NCBI GenBank assembly: GCA_022072225.1
Contig: JAJVIC010000007.1
Location: 1 to 64,000 of the forward strand
Reading direction: 5' to 3'
Source of the DNA: Bacteroidia bacterium
GTDB taxonomy: Bacteria > Bacteroidota > Bacteroidia > SXHM01
DNA: 64,000 bases
In this document: positions 24,363 to 33,216 of the stretch, one piece after another
How the letters are laid out: every line of letters starts with the position of its first letter
How positions within the stretch are numbered: position 1 is the first letter of the stretch
The notes under the pieces: model-generated
Seen by the model: the letters and a program-made list of their open reading frames with translations, nothing else
Told to the model about the DNA's origin: nothing
The model's database searches: none
Position numbers and translations under genes: made by a program

Positions 24363-25127
24363 TCAGACGAAGAACAGTTGTTTTAGTTGGGATTGCGGAG
24401 GATAGTTAATTAATACTGCTTTGCGGGGTCCATGGTAAACGAACATGGAGCCGGCTGCTACGGCTGATGCATAGCCTTCGGTTACTGCTTGTTTGAGATG
24501 AGGCAGTGTTGCTGCCCCGCCACAGGCTATGACAGGGATGGTAACTGCTTCTGATATTTTTTTTATAAGGGGGATGTTATAGCCTTGCATTTTTCCATCG
24601 TGTTCAATGGAATTGATGATGATTTCTCCTGCTCCTTTTTCTTCCATTAATTTGGCAAAGTCAAGGGGGTCGAGTGAGGTTGATTTTGTGCCTGCTAAGG
24701 AATAGAGTTGTGTTTTGCCAAATAGGTTTTTTTTGACATCGAGGGAAACGACTATGGTTGAGCTGCCGAATTCGTTTGCTGCATTGCGGATAAATTCAGG
24801 ATTATCAATTGCAGCGGAGTTGATGATTGCTTTTTCGGCTCCTGCGCTTATTATTTCGCGGATGTGGGCAATTGTGCGAATGCCGCCTCCCACGCCAAAG
24901 GGCATGTTGGCTTCGTCACCTACTTTTCGGACAAAGTCGAGGGAGATGGTGCGGTTTTCTTTACTTGCGAGGATGTCGAGGAAGACGAGTTCATCAGCTT
25001 CTAAATCGTTGAAGAGTTTTACGGCATTGATGGGGTCACCGATGTAGCGGTGGTCTTTGAATTGTATGGATTTTACCAGCCCGAGGTTTTTTAGAAGGAG
25101 GACGGGGATTACGCGGGGACGGAACAT
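24363..25127 (-). CDS. HisF-like protein for sugar amidination (WbuZ type, 254 aa)
   Basis: TIM barrel related to HisF, the cyclase subunit of imidazole glycerol phosphate synthase. The start reads RPRVIPVLLLKNLGLVKSIQ; HisF has a catalytic Asp where the second Leu stands, so this is the WbuZ branch. The second catalytic Asp is kept (VVSLDVKKN, ~125-133). Phosphate-binding loops GVGGGIRT (~77-84) and AACGGA-type IACGGAATL (~200) are present. With a HisH-like glutaminase and a WbpG-like amidotransferase such proteins make acetamidino sugars in O-antigens. Here its partners are 10 kb upstream, across the adhesin island. Confidence 0.9.
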   Translation of the reverse strand: MFRPRVIPVLLLKNLGLVKSIQFKDHRYIGDPINAVKLFNDLEADELVFLDILASKENRTISLDFVRKVGDEANMPFGVGGGIRTIAHIREIISAGAEKAIINSAAIDNPEFIRNAANEFGSSTIVVSLDVKKNLFGKTQLYSLAGTKSTSLDPLDFAKLMEEKGAGEIIINSIEHDGKMQGYNIPLIKKISEAVTIPVIACGGAATLPHLKQAVTEGYASAVAAGSMFVYHGPRKAVLINYPPQSQLKQLFFV

Positions 25128-25143
25128 AGTTGCGCAAAGATGG

Positions 25144-27465
25144 TTATTTTGTAATAACCATTGTTTTGGTGTCGATTACATTGCTGCCAATGAGGAGGCT
25201 GTAGTAGTAGTTGCCTGCGGTGAGGGTGTTGGCTTCTATTTCAATGGTGCCGGGGCCTTCGCCTGTGATTGAGAACAGGCGGTGAACGCTGCCGGTGTTG
25301 TCAAAGACTTTTATGGCTGCATCTTTTGTGGTTTTGGGGATGTAGAAGCGGATGAGGGTTTTTTCGGTGAATGGGTTTGGTTGGTTTTGTGAGAGGACGG
25401 GTAGGTCGCGGGCTACTGATGCTAACTGTTGGTGATTGATTGTTGATTGCCCCTCGACTACGCTCGGGGTGACAGTGTAGCCAGGAACTTGAAATTCCTG
25501 TATGCCAGAACCGCAGCAGGAGGTTAGGCGGCTGTTGAGGTCTTGGATTTGGAGTTGTTGTTCTTTGATGGCAGCTGTAAGGAAAGGTATAAGTTCTATG
25601 TAGTTTATGCCTTTAATCTCGATTGGCGGATAAACCTCTACACCAGCAGTATCATAAACAGCAGGATGAGTTGATTGAGAAACTAAGGAAGGAAGAATGC
25701 CTTCAAGCTCCTGAGCAATGAAACCATAATGCTCCCCTGAAGCAAGATTTAAATTCGGATAATCTGAGATCTTGAAATTATACTTGACCGGATTTATAGC
25801 ATTAATAATATCTAAAGGGTTAGATATTTCTAAAATGTTTTCTTTCAAATTAATGTCTGAATTTTGTGTTAGTGTAGAAGTACAGTACATAGCTCCCGAA
25901 AAATAACCTGAATAATTATTAGTTGTGGCGTTGGCTGCAATAGCATAGATACCATAATTTGTGGTTGAGTTGCCTGAAGACTCTGCATATACCCCATAGT
26001 TTGTTGTGCCACCACCATTTGAGATAAAGTATCCTCCGTAATTAGTTACGGCTTCTCTTGCTCTGCCATATACACCGTAATTTGTTTTGGGTGTTTCGGC
26101 TGCGCCCATGTGGGCATAAAACTTGCCTCCATAATTTTCACTGCCTGTTTGGTCGTTGCCTGAATATGCTTCTCCATAAACTCCAAAATTATCAATTGAG
26201 CCACCGGATACAAGTGCATATACTGCATAGCTGTTTTGTGAGTTTTCTGTAGCGGATGCGGTTACTGTGCTTCTTAAACCCATGTTGTTCCATGAACCTG
26301 TAGTAGCTGAATTGGTTAGTGCAATATGAATTCCGTCTATTCCTGATGTAGAGGTCTGGTTATACTCGGCTTTAATAATATCAGACATTCCCGGAAAAGT
26401 GGTTGCCGTATGGATGCCTATTTCTTCGGCATTATTTACTACATGTAGCCTTGCTGCAGGTGAAGTGGTTCCTATGCCTATATTAACGTTGTTGCTTGCT
26501 CCGTTTTGTCCGTTTATTGAACCTAAAACCATTGCATTGCTTGCTGTAACATAAGCCCGATGACCTATTGCGCTGGCATTACTAAGGTTAGAATTTACGG
26601 ATTTGCTGTAATATCCTAAAAAGGTATTGCCATTGCCCGAGACAGTGTTGGTGCCGTAATCGCCTGCCCTGCTTCCTACAAAAGTATTTTCAGACCCGGT
26701 GGAAGATGCATTTTCTGTTATTCCTGCACGGTTGCCTAATAATACATTATCGTTGCCTGTGGAACGGAAACCTGAACCTTCACCAACAAATACGTTTGAT
26801 GAACCTGTGCTGAAAAAACCACTTTCTCTTCCTATGTAGGTATTATTTGCTCCGGTGGTATTTGTAAAACCGGCTTCGTAACCTACAAAGGTGTTGTCGG
26901 CTCCGCTGGTATTACTGCGCCCTGCATTGGCTCCTATAAATGAATTGCCGGTAGCTGTAGTTTGAGCAATTCCGGTATTAGCTCCAACAAAGGTGTTGAA
27001 ATTTCCAGAGGTGATTGCTGTGCCTGCATCAAAGCCTGCAAAGAGGTTGTCGGTTCCGTTTGAAACGGAAGCTCCGGCATTTGTTCCTATAAATAAATTG
27101 CGGGTGCCTGTATTTGACAGAACATGAGCTCCTGCTATGCGATACATTTGGGTGGTGGCTATGTTTATATCTCCGGTTACATCGAGTTTGTAGGCGGGTG
27201 TGGTGGTGGCGATGCCTACGTTGCCGCCTGAGAGAATACTCACCCTTTCTGTTGCATTTGTAAAAAAACGAATAGGTTGAGGGTTATTTGTATTCATATG
27301 CTTAATATCTAAGGGAATTTCAAGACCTGTGGAGGCATCCCAACCAAGGTAATCTGTTACATTGAATGGGGTATTAGAAAGTTCTGTAACCTGGGAAAAT
27401 ACTATTGTGGGTAACAGCAAAAAAATAGATAATAAAAATTTAGTTGAAGGTGTAGAAGGTTTCAT
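25144..27465 (-). CDS. T9SS-exported surface fibre: head repeats, S74 chaperone domain and sorting domain (773 aa)
   Basis: Signal peptide at ~1-24. Residues ~105-310 are short Gly/Asn repeats of the YadA-head type (GTNAGASVSNGTDNLFAGFD and similar). An Asn/Tyr/Gly-rich shaft follows (~410-530). Residues ~538-640 form the endosialidase-chaperone (Peptidase_S74) domain with the Ser-x4-Lys autocleavage pair in SDINLKEN and GEHYGFIAQELEGILPSLVS. The end (~695-773) is a T9SS type A sorting domain (NQPNPFTEKTLIRFYIPK, ending SNVIDTKTMVITK). Residues VTPSVVEG (~664-671) come from an interspersed repeat. Probably a trimeric surface fibre; it overlaps the upstream gene by 4 bases. Confidence 0.9.
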   Translation of the reverse strand: MKPSTPSTKFLLSIFLLLPTIVFSQVTELSNTPFNVTDYLGWDASTGLEIPLDIKHMNTNNPQPIRFFTNATERVSILSGGNVGIATTTPAYKLDVTGDINIATTQMYRIAGAHVLSNTGTRNLFIGTNAGASVSNGTDNLFAGFDAGTAITSGNFNTFVGANTGIAQTTATGNSFIGANAGRSNTSGADNTFVGYEAGFTNTTGANNTYIGRESGFFSTGSSNVFVGEGSGFRSTGNDNVLLGNRAGITENASSTGSENTFVGSRAGDYGTNTVSGNGNTFLGYYSKSVNSNLSNASAIGHRAYVTASNAMVLGSINGQNGASNNVNIGIGTTSPAARLHVVNNAEEIGIHTATTFPGMSDIIKAEYNQTSTSGIDGIHIALTNSATTGSWNNMGLRSTVTASATENSQNSYAVYALVSGGSIDNFGVYGEAYSGNDQTGSENYGGKFYAHMGAAETPKTNYGVYGRAREAVTNYGGYFISNGGGTTNYGVYAESSGNSTTNYGIYAIAANATTNNYSGYFSGAMYCTSTLTQNSDINLKENILEISNPLDIINAINPVKYNFKISDYPNLNLASGEHYGFIAQELEGILPSLVSQSTHPAVYDTAGVEVYPPIEIKGINYIELIPFLTAAIKEQQLQIQDLNSRLTSCCGSGIQEFQVPGYTVTPSVVEGQSTINHQQLASVARDLPVLSQNQPNPFTEKTLIRFYIPKTTKDAAIKVFDNTGSVHRLFSITGEGPGTIEIEANTLTAGNYYYSLLIGSNVIDTKTMVITK
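25450..25475 (-). repeat. In-frame copy of the GTCAC..CGAG repeat inside a surface-protein gene
   Basis: On the minus strand CTGTCACCCCGAGCGTAGTC, then GAGGGG. It encodes VTPSVVEG, just before the sorting domain. It matches the arm of the free-standing element at 8571-8583 (TGTCACTTCGAGCGTAGTCG). Confidence 0.8.
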
Positions 27466-28391
27466 TGTTTTGGGTTTTTAGGGTTAATGTGCTTTTTAAA
27501 GTAAATAACTGATGAAATAGTTGTGATAATTACAATAATTATCAGTGGAAAAAATAATTCTATAGCATAGTTATCAGATTCTATACTTTCATTATCCAGA
27601 ATGGTATTTCCATTAACATCAATAATTTTTATATTATTTTCTCTTGCATTTTCAATTATGAGTTGATTATTTTCATTAAAATAAGTATTAATTTTTTTCG
27701 TCAATAATTTATTAATACTATTTGATGTGTCTTCCATTACAAAAACATTATCGATATAATAATATGCTCTGCTACCACCATGAATATACAAAACCGTATC
27801 CGTCAACCCATTTGAATAAAAATTACCTATCATCATGTATTTATATTCGCTGTCTGCTTGAAAATCAAACTCAACATTTAACCAGTTCGCTGTATCAGTA
27901 ATAACAGAATCAATTTTGAAATGAGAGAAATTAGAAACCGGAAAAGTTGACGTTGACTCATATTTTACAGTTGAAAATAATACACCCAAATTATTACTTG
28001 CTAGTCTTCTGTTTACTATTCCATCTGCGCGATTAGTTGAAAAGCCTACTTTATAATAATAGTTCTTTTTTATTACTGATGACAACTCAGTTGCTATAAT
28101 CTCAGAATATTCACCACCTTCAGAAATAAAGGTAAATAAGCCTACATAGGCTTGTCCTGATTCCGCGTGCTGAAACCCCATTCCATTGTAAGGTATAGCT
28201 GCCAATCCGCTACCACACTCATTAAAATAATCTGGACTTTGACGTGATGTCCACCACCCTATTGCATATTCAATCTGACTGGAGCTATTAGGACAAGTAT
28301 CATGTTCCTCAAAACCTGAGTTTGGCACCAAGTTTTGCGAGTAGGAATAACTATAAACAAATAATATAGGAAAAATTATAAACTTTTTCAT
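27462..28391 (-). CDS. Secreted protein with incomplete sorting domain and C-terminal membrane helix (309 aa)
   Basis: Signal peptide FPILFVYSYSYSQ, then a jelly-roll-like domain common in Bacteroidota surface proteins (LVPNSGFEEHDTCPNSSSQI, ~20-40; GMGFQHAESGQAYVGLFTF, ~75-93; last strand near 215). Residues ~245-285 begin like a T9SS type A sorting domain (LIIENARENNIKIIDVNGNT), but instead of the usual end there is a membrane helix, FFPLIIIVIITTISSVIYF, and a basic tail. The 3' end overlaps the next gene by 4 bases. The protein might be anchored in the inner membrane, or the end may be a recombination product. Confidence 0.8.
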   Translation of the reverse strand: MKKFIIFPILFVYSYSYSQNLVPNSGFEEHDTCPNSSSQIEYAIGWWTSRQSPDYFNECGSGLAAIPYNGMGFQHAESGQAYVGLFTFISEGGEYSEIIATELSSVIKKNYYYKVGFSTNRADGIVNRRLASNNLGVLFSTVKYESTSTFPVSNFSHFKIDSVITDTANWLNVEFDFQADSEYKYMMIGNFYSNGLTDTVLYIHGGSRAYYYIDNVFVMEDTSNSINKLLTKKINTYFNENNQLIIENARENNIKIIDVNGNTILDNESIESDNYAIELFFPLIIIVIITTISSVIYFKKHINPKNPKQ

Positions 28392-28945
28392 TGACTAAAT
28401 ATATTTGATAACTTGGAATAATACATTGACTTTTCATTTGTTAATATCACATAATAAATTCCGATTGGTAAAAGTAAATCAATAACATAATTTAAAAGAA
28501 ACAGGCCGCATTGAAAGAAAAGCATCTTTATCAAATTGCAAATCTTGTATATTTTCTTTAAAATGTATAGATGAACCAGTTCCATCGTTTAAATTTCCAC
28601 TCCCGTCAAAATAAACAGGATTGCCGGTTCCAACAGGTATATTTCTAACCCTTGTTTGACCATTAACATCAAGTAATTGACTTGGAGTAGCAACCCCAAT
28701 CCCCAAATTTCCATTTGCATCCATCTGCATCAGTGAGGTTTGTGTGTTGGAACGCCAGCGGAAAAGCGGGCGCACAAGGGCTGTTGCCTCGGTGCTGTAG
28801 CGTGCATCAAACACCATTACGGGAACGCTGCCGGTGTTTGCACCTGAAAAGTTAACTCGCCCGCTTAGCTCTAAAGCAGGGTATGCATCATCATCTGTAT
28901 TGCCCTCAAGCCAGGGGGCAAAGTTGCCTGCATCGGTGGCGTGGG
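28388..28945 (-). pseudogene. Fragment of an S74 surface-fibre gene, truncated at both ends
   Basis: From 28945 leftwards the sequence matches the core of the 655-aa and 375-aa genes (TDAGNFAPWLEGNTDDDAYP to SLMQMDANGNLGIG), then the start of the S74 domain (HFKENIQDLQ, MRPVSF), and stops at 28479. Beyond a frame change, ~28388-28500 encodes LPIGIYYVILTNEKSMYYSK, which looks like the last strands of a T9SS sorting domain. A deletion with frameshift therefore removed the middle. There is no signal peptide or start of its own; the frame runs into the end of the upstream gene. Confidence 0.75.
28690..28942 (-). repeat. Shared core, copy 1 (in the fragment)
   Basis: Nearly identical to 31480-31748 and 33990-34257, for example GAACGCCAGCGGAAAAGCGG and CCTGAAAAGTTAACTCG on the plus strand. 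Similarity stops at about 28942, where the next bases belong to the upstream gene. Confidence 0.85.
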
Positions 28946-28956
28946 AGATTGCAGTG

Positions 28957-30651
28957 CTAATGCTGCACCACCAACTTCTGCCTTTGCGTTTCACCGTTGT
29001 GGAGGGTGGTTGCCACGGTATAAAGCCCATTGGCAAGGTGACTGATATGGATGTTGTTCTCATGGTTTGTTGTTTTTTGGTGAATTACGGTATGGCCGAG
29101 CATGTCTGTGATGGTGATACTTTGAACTTTAAACATTGAACCCTGAACTTCCACCCGCACGCTTTGGCTGGCGGGGTTGGGGTAGATGTGTAGGGTGGGT
29201 TGGGCTGCGGTGGTCTCGGTGATGGAGGTGAGTGTGTCGCAGGGGAGACAGGTTTTGATGACAAGGAGATCATAATTGCCTTGAGCGGTATAGGTCTGTC
29301 CATTGACCTCGATAGTGTTGTTGAAAGAAGCAAGGACCAACAATTGAAAATTGTCTGTGATTTGAATAGATCTCACCGCCTCTTGACCATTTCCAGGAAA
29401 GCCAATTCCGCAACGAGATTTCCCATCATTATCAATACTCACTACATATCCATCGTACTCTCCATCGTTTGTATTGGTAAGTTGAAACCCTTCATATTCA
29501 AATTGTGAGGAGTAAAAATAACCCCCAAGCCAAGAATTGTCACCTCTACTTACGAGCGTTTCTGTATAGTCTGTTTGTGAACCAATAGCTTTTTTCAGCC
29601 AGTTTACACTCCCATCTGAGCGGTTTAGTTCTCCAACAAAAACATCCCGAGCGGCTGTGTTACCGATGGTAATTCCATCAATAGTAAGATTTGAATAGTC
29701 ATAGACTCCGGAGAAAACAACTTTGTCACCATTGGTCAAACCCATGCCATGCGGCAAGACATACAAATCTGAACCATTTATTGATTTATGCGACCAAAGC
29801 AATACTCCCTCGTTGGAAACAGCCAATTGATATAGACTATAATGATCTTGGGCAGGTGTTGTAAGCGTGGTTCCATCAAATGTGAGTTCAAGATCAAATT
29901 GTCCTTGTAGGAGATAACCCGATTCATCGCATACCAATGCTTTTACGTCAACGTTACCAATACCACCTATATGGAATGCTGACAATAGCTCACCATCGGC
30001 ACTCAACTTGCCGAATAGGATGTCTTGATAGGAAGGATTGACCGGAACATCAGCATAATAAACCTGTCCGTCCACTTCAACACTATCGGTGAATGGAATG
30101 GTAAATGCAAGATCCTCCCCTGTCCAATAGAGAGAATAGCATCGTGAACCGTTGAAATCACTTTTCTGAAGCCATTGCAAATCCCCTGAAGGGGACAGCT
30201 TCATGATGAAGAATCCTAACTGCGTTGCTCCAGGCCTTTCATATGCGATACCTTCTACCGTGATCGAATTGGTCATTAAGCCACCGACATAGATGTTGCC
30301 ATTATGATCAACAGTCATATCTAATGAGCCACAATCATGTTCCCCTATGATGGTTTTCAACCATAAAAGGGAACCCATGCCATTGTATTTTGCGAGAAAA
30401 AAATCAGAGTTAGGGTTGAAGGAGTATGTTTCAGGGAATATTTGACCGTCTGCCATAATAGTATCTGCACCTACAACGACATTACTGACAATCACATTTC
30501 CGAAATGATCCACTACCATACTTGGACTAACATTCGCAAGGTTTCCGGATGGTAGACCGGAAATCTGTTGCACCCATTCATTCGGGCATTGCGCAACTAA
30601 ACTAATAGGTAGGAATAATCCCGCCACGAGGCAATAAAGTAATCGTTTCAT
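28957..30651 (-). CDS. T9SS-exported beta-propeller-like (SBBP-type) protein (564 aa)
   Basis: Signal peptide YCLVAGLFLPISLVAQ. Residues ~25-470 contain blade-like repeats (DHNGNIYVGGLMTNSITVEG, FFLAKYNGMGSLLWLKTIIG, LLQGQFDLELTFDG) typical of SBBP-repeat surface proteins. The end (~485-564) is a type A sorting domain with HIYPNPASQSVRVEVQG and HISHLANGLYTVATTL. Residues GSMFKVQS between the first two strands come from an interspersed repeat (29120-29148). Expected to be released or anchored at the cell surface. A partial surface-fibre gene directly follows it. Confidence 0.88.
   Translation of the reverse strand: MKRLLYCLVAGLFLPISLVAQCPNEWVQQISGLPSGNLANVSPSMVVDHFGNVIVSNVVVGADTIMADGQIFPETYSFNPNSDFFLAKYNGMGSLLWLKTIIGEHDCGSLDMTVDHNGNIYVGGLMTNSITVEGIAYERPGATQLGFFIMKLSPSGDLQWLQKSDFNGSRCYSLYWTGEDLAFTIPFTDSVEVDGQVYYADVPVNPSYQDILFGKLSADGELLSAFHIGGIGNVDVKALVCDESGYLLQGQFDLELTFDGTTLTTPAQDHYSLYQLAVSNEGVLLWSHKSINGSDLYVLPHGMGLTNGDKVVFSGVYDYSNLTIDGITIGNTAARDVFVGELNRSDGSVNWLKKAIGSQTDYTETLVSRGDNSWLGGYFYSSQFEYEGFQLTNTNDGEYDGYVVSIDNDGKSRCGIGFPGNGQEAVRSIQITDNFQLLVLASFNNTIEVNGQTYTAQGNYDLLVIKTCLPCDTLTSITETTAAQPTLHIYPNPASQSVRVEVQGSMFKVQSITITDMLGHTVIHQKTTNHENNIHISHLANGLYTVATTLHNGETQRQKLVVQH
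29120..29148 (-). repeat. Solo copy of the repeat that borders the suf four-helix-bundle gene
   Basis: Plus strand CTTTGAACTTTAAACATTGA, then ACCCTGAAC. It is close to CTTTGAACTTTCAAACATTG (55713-55732), then AACATTGGAC, downstream of the four-helix-bundle gene. Here it lies in frame within a sorting-domain coding sequence. Confidence 0.7.
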
Positions 30652-30659
30652 GGCAACGA

Positions 30660-31787
30660 TTATTTAGAAGAGACCATCTTACGGCTTGCGACCACATTGC
30701 CTTCATTGAGAAGGAAGTATGTGAAGATGCCCTTGCCGATGTCGGAGGAATAGACGCGGACCGTTTCTGACCGGCCTTCAAGTTGGATGTTCCGCACGAC
30801 AGTTCCTTTCATATCCACTATCAGGAGAGAGGCGTTTTTTGCTGTTTCCGGAAGCGATACCCGAATATCGGTGTAGTCCGCAAACGGATTAGGGTCATTT
30901 TGCAACAGCACAAACTCATTAAGGGTTCCAACCCGATCAGGTGTCGTTTCAACGGGTTCGTCACCAACGCGATAATGTGGTTGCGAACAGCAGCTTTCTA
31001 CCATGGTCTGCAATTGATCTATTCTTTCGGTCAACTCAATGATAGTTGATTGCTGTTCCTTGGCAAGCATAAAAAGATAAACAGGCAATTTATGATATTT
31101 TACTCCATAGGGCTCAACTTGTGAAGAATCGATCACAGCCATGCCTGACGAATCCCTTAGAACAGACCCATCAGGTAAATAGATGTGTTTGAAGCGAATA
31201 TCAGCCAATGGCGCAAACGACTCAGCAACTTCTTGTGCAATAAAACCCACATCCAAACTTCCACCATATACTTCCTTCCAATTGAATGAAACTGGACGCA
31301 TAGACATAAAGCCGGCTTGATTGAATTCCAAATCTTCAATGTTTTCTTTGAAATGCATTGACGAAGAAGTCAGATCTATCAATACACCATTAGCATCGAA
31401 TCCTACATCATTTCCAGTACCAGCACTAATTGTATTAATTCGAGTTTTTCCCGCTACGTGAAGCTTTTCACTCGGGGTCGTTGTGCCGATTCCCAGGTTG
31501 CCGTTGGCATCCATTTGCATTAATGAGGTTTGTGTATTGGAACGCCAGCGGAAAAGCGGGCGCACAAGTGCTGTTGCCTCGGTGCTGTAGCGTGCATCAA
31601 ACACCACTACGGGAACGCTGCCGGTGTTTGCACCTGAAAAGTTAACTCGTCCGCTTAGTTCTAATGCAAGGTATGCATCATCATCTGTATTGCCCTCGAG
31701 CCAGGGTGCAAAATTGCCGGCATCGGTGGTGCGGTTTTTTATTATGGGTTGCAGATTGGCTACTGGTATAAATTGTATTGATATCAT
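30660..31787 (-). CDS. S74 surface-fibre protein lacking signal peptide and head (375 aa)
   Basis: The N-terminus (MISIQFIPVANLQPIIKN) has no signal peptide and runs straight into the shared core (TDAGNFAPWLEGNTDDDAYL). The S74 chaperone domain follows at ~125-255, with Ser-x4-Lys in SSMHFKEN and DVGFIAQEVAESFAPLADI, a short coiled coil ending CCSQ, and a full T9SS sorting domain (~295-375, LQNDPNPFADYTDIRVSLP to ASRKMVSSK). Without a signal peptide it cannot be exported as it stands. It may be a 5'-truncated copy or a silent donor for the 655-aa gene. Its start overlaps the upstream stop by 4 bases. Confidence 0.8.
   Translation of the reverse strand: MISIQFIPVANLQPIIKNRTTDAGNFAPWLEGNTDDDAYLALELSGRVNFSGANTGSVPVVVFDARYSTEATALVRPLFRWRSNTQTSLMQMDANGNLGIGTTTPSEKLHVAGKTRINTISAGTGNDVGFDANGVLIDLTSSSMHFKENIEDLEFNQAGFMSMRPVSFNWKEVYGGSLDVGFIAQEVAESFAPLADIRFKHIYLPDGSVLRDSSGMAVIDSSQVEPYGVKYHKLPVYLFMLAKEQQSTIIELTERIDQLQTMVESCCSQPHYRVGDEPVETTPDRVGTLNEFVLLQNDPNPFADYTDIRVSLPETAKNASLLIVDMKGTVVRNIQLEGRSETVRVYSSDIGKGIFTYFLLNEGNVVASRKMVSSK
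31480..31748 (-). repeat. Shared core, copy 2 (in the 375-aa gene)
   Basis: Nearly identical to the copies at 28690-28942 and 33990-34257. Similarity to copy 3 extends through the bases encoding IIKNRTTDAGNF and stops near 31748. Confidence 0.85.
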
Positions 31788-33211
31788 TCTATTATAAGTT
31801 TTGATTTATAGATTGCATGATTATTCTCAAAAACGGTTAAAAAATAAATACCTGCTGCAAGGGCATTGCGTTGCAGGATAAATTCGGTGCCCTGTATTTT
31901 TTCTTCTCGTAATTTTTGGCCAAGAGTGGTGTGCAGGGTTAATGTGGCATTAGTGAGGGATTGGGTTATTTGTAAGGTGGTGTGATGTGTAAAGGGGTTG
32001 GGGGAGATTTTTATGTTTTGTTCATTTGAGAGATTTTGAATCCCGTTCGCAGTGTCACAAAAGCCAGAAGAAGAATAATTAAAACCGGCAATCATATTAG
32101 GAAGCCCAAACACGGTAGCATTCGTTTGCATAGTAAACACATTTGCTACCGCATTGCTGCTTGCCGCCAACAAATCTGGGGCATTTATAACACTTATATC
32201 ATTATCAAAACAATTATACATATATAATTTCCCATTCGGGCCCAATTGAAGTGCATTTCCGCACTCAAGATCAGGATTTGGATAATCATATGCACTTGCA
32301 GTAATGGAATCTTGATTTCCCCCACCGGCATTAAGATTATATTGTGTCAGCAAAGGCGTAGAATAAAGTTTTAAGCCGTCTGGCGAAAATGCAACACCGT
32401 AGGATCCAGTCAATGTTGAAATGCTCTTAGAATTAGAAAGTATACCACTTGAATTATTAAAATCAAACACTTCAAGTAAATTGGCACCATTTATTGCGCC
32501 TAATGCTAAACGACTACCATCAGATGAAATTACCATTTGGCCAATAGCACGCCACATATTATTTGAGCCACCACCCTGATGGATTGAACCAACCGAACTA
32601 ATTATAGGTGCTTCTAAGCCTTGAGAAGTTAACTTGTAGGAGTAGAATTTATTTGAAAAATAGCGATGAACAACTACCCAATAGTCTTCTCCATTCGAAT
32701 GTCTTACAGCAGTTATTTTTTCTGCTATTGTGTCAACAAGTAGTATATTTTTAAATCCTTGTAATATATCTCCATTTTTGTTATCCTCACAAATATCAAT
32801 AACAGAATACCGTAGTCCATTAGAAAGATTATTGCAAAAATCATCAGTAGTAAATAGATAATACAAAGTATTGCTCAGAGGTTGAGGAACTATAAGGGCT
32901 GCCTGGGTTGAGGAAATTCCCCCTAATAACCCTGTTCCATTTTGCATTGGTTGGTGATTTTTATTCCAGACAGTTCTTCCATCACTATAGAACAACAAAT
33001 TTCCAGAAGAGTCCGCAATGGATGATGTTCCTTCTATATGCGATTCACCACAAGCTATTTCAGAAGCAGTCATCCCATTTGATAATAATGTCGGTGGTTC
33101 GGTATTAAAATCTAATCCGTAACCATCTCCAAAATACCAAATGTTTCCTTGGTTTTGAGCGTTGGAAATAAAAGAAAATAAAACTCCAACAATATAAATT
33201 GGGAATCTCAT
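31784..33211 (-). CDS. T9SS-exported beta-propeller-like protein (475 aa)
   Basis: Signal peptide (IYIVGVLFSFISNAQ). The mature part starts NQGNIWYFGDGYGLDFNTEP, the usual beginning of a widespread Bacteroidota surface protein type with PKD or sorting domains. Propeller-like repeats follow (LLFYSDGRTVWNKNHQPMQN, VVISSDGSRLALGAINGANL, AFSPDGLKLYST). Residues ~400-475 are a type A sorting domain (NIKISPNPFTHHTTLQITQS, LAAGIYFLTVF). Extracellular; function unknown. It lies 5 bases after the 655-aa gene in the same direction. Confidence 0.88.
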   Translation of the reverse strand: MRFPIYIVGVLFSFISNAQNQGNIWYFGDGYGLDFNTEPPTLLSNGMTASEIACGESHIEGTSSIADSSGNLLFYSDGRTVWNKNHQPMQNGTGLLGGISSTQAALIVPQPLSNTLYYLFTTDDFCNNLSNGLRYSVIDICEDNKNGDILQGFKNILLVDTIAEKITAVRHSNGEDYWVVVHRYFSNKFYSYKLTSQGLEAPIISSVGSIHQGGGSNNMWRAIGQMVISSDGSRLALGAINGANLLEVFDFNNSSGILSNSKSISTLTGSYGVAFSPDGLKLYSTPLLTQYNLNAGGGNQDSITASAYDYPNPDLECGNALQLGPNGKLYMYNCFDNDISVINAPDLLAASSNAVANVFTMQTNATVFGLPNMIAGFNYSSSGFCDTANGIQNLSNEQNIKISPNPFTHHTTLQITQSLTNATLTLHTTLGQKLREEKIQGTEFILQRNALAAGIYFLTVFENNHAIYKSKLIIE

Positions 33212-33216
33212 TTATC

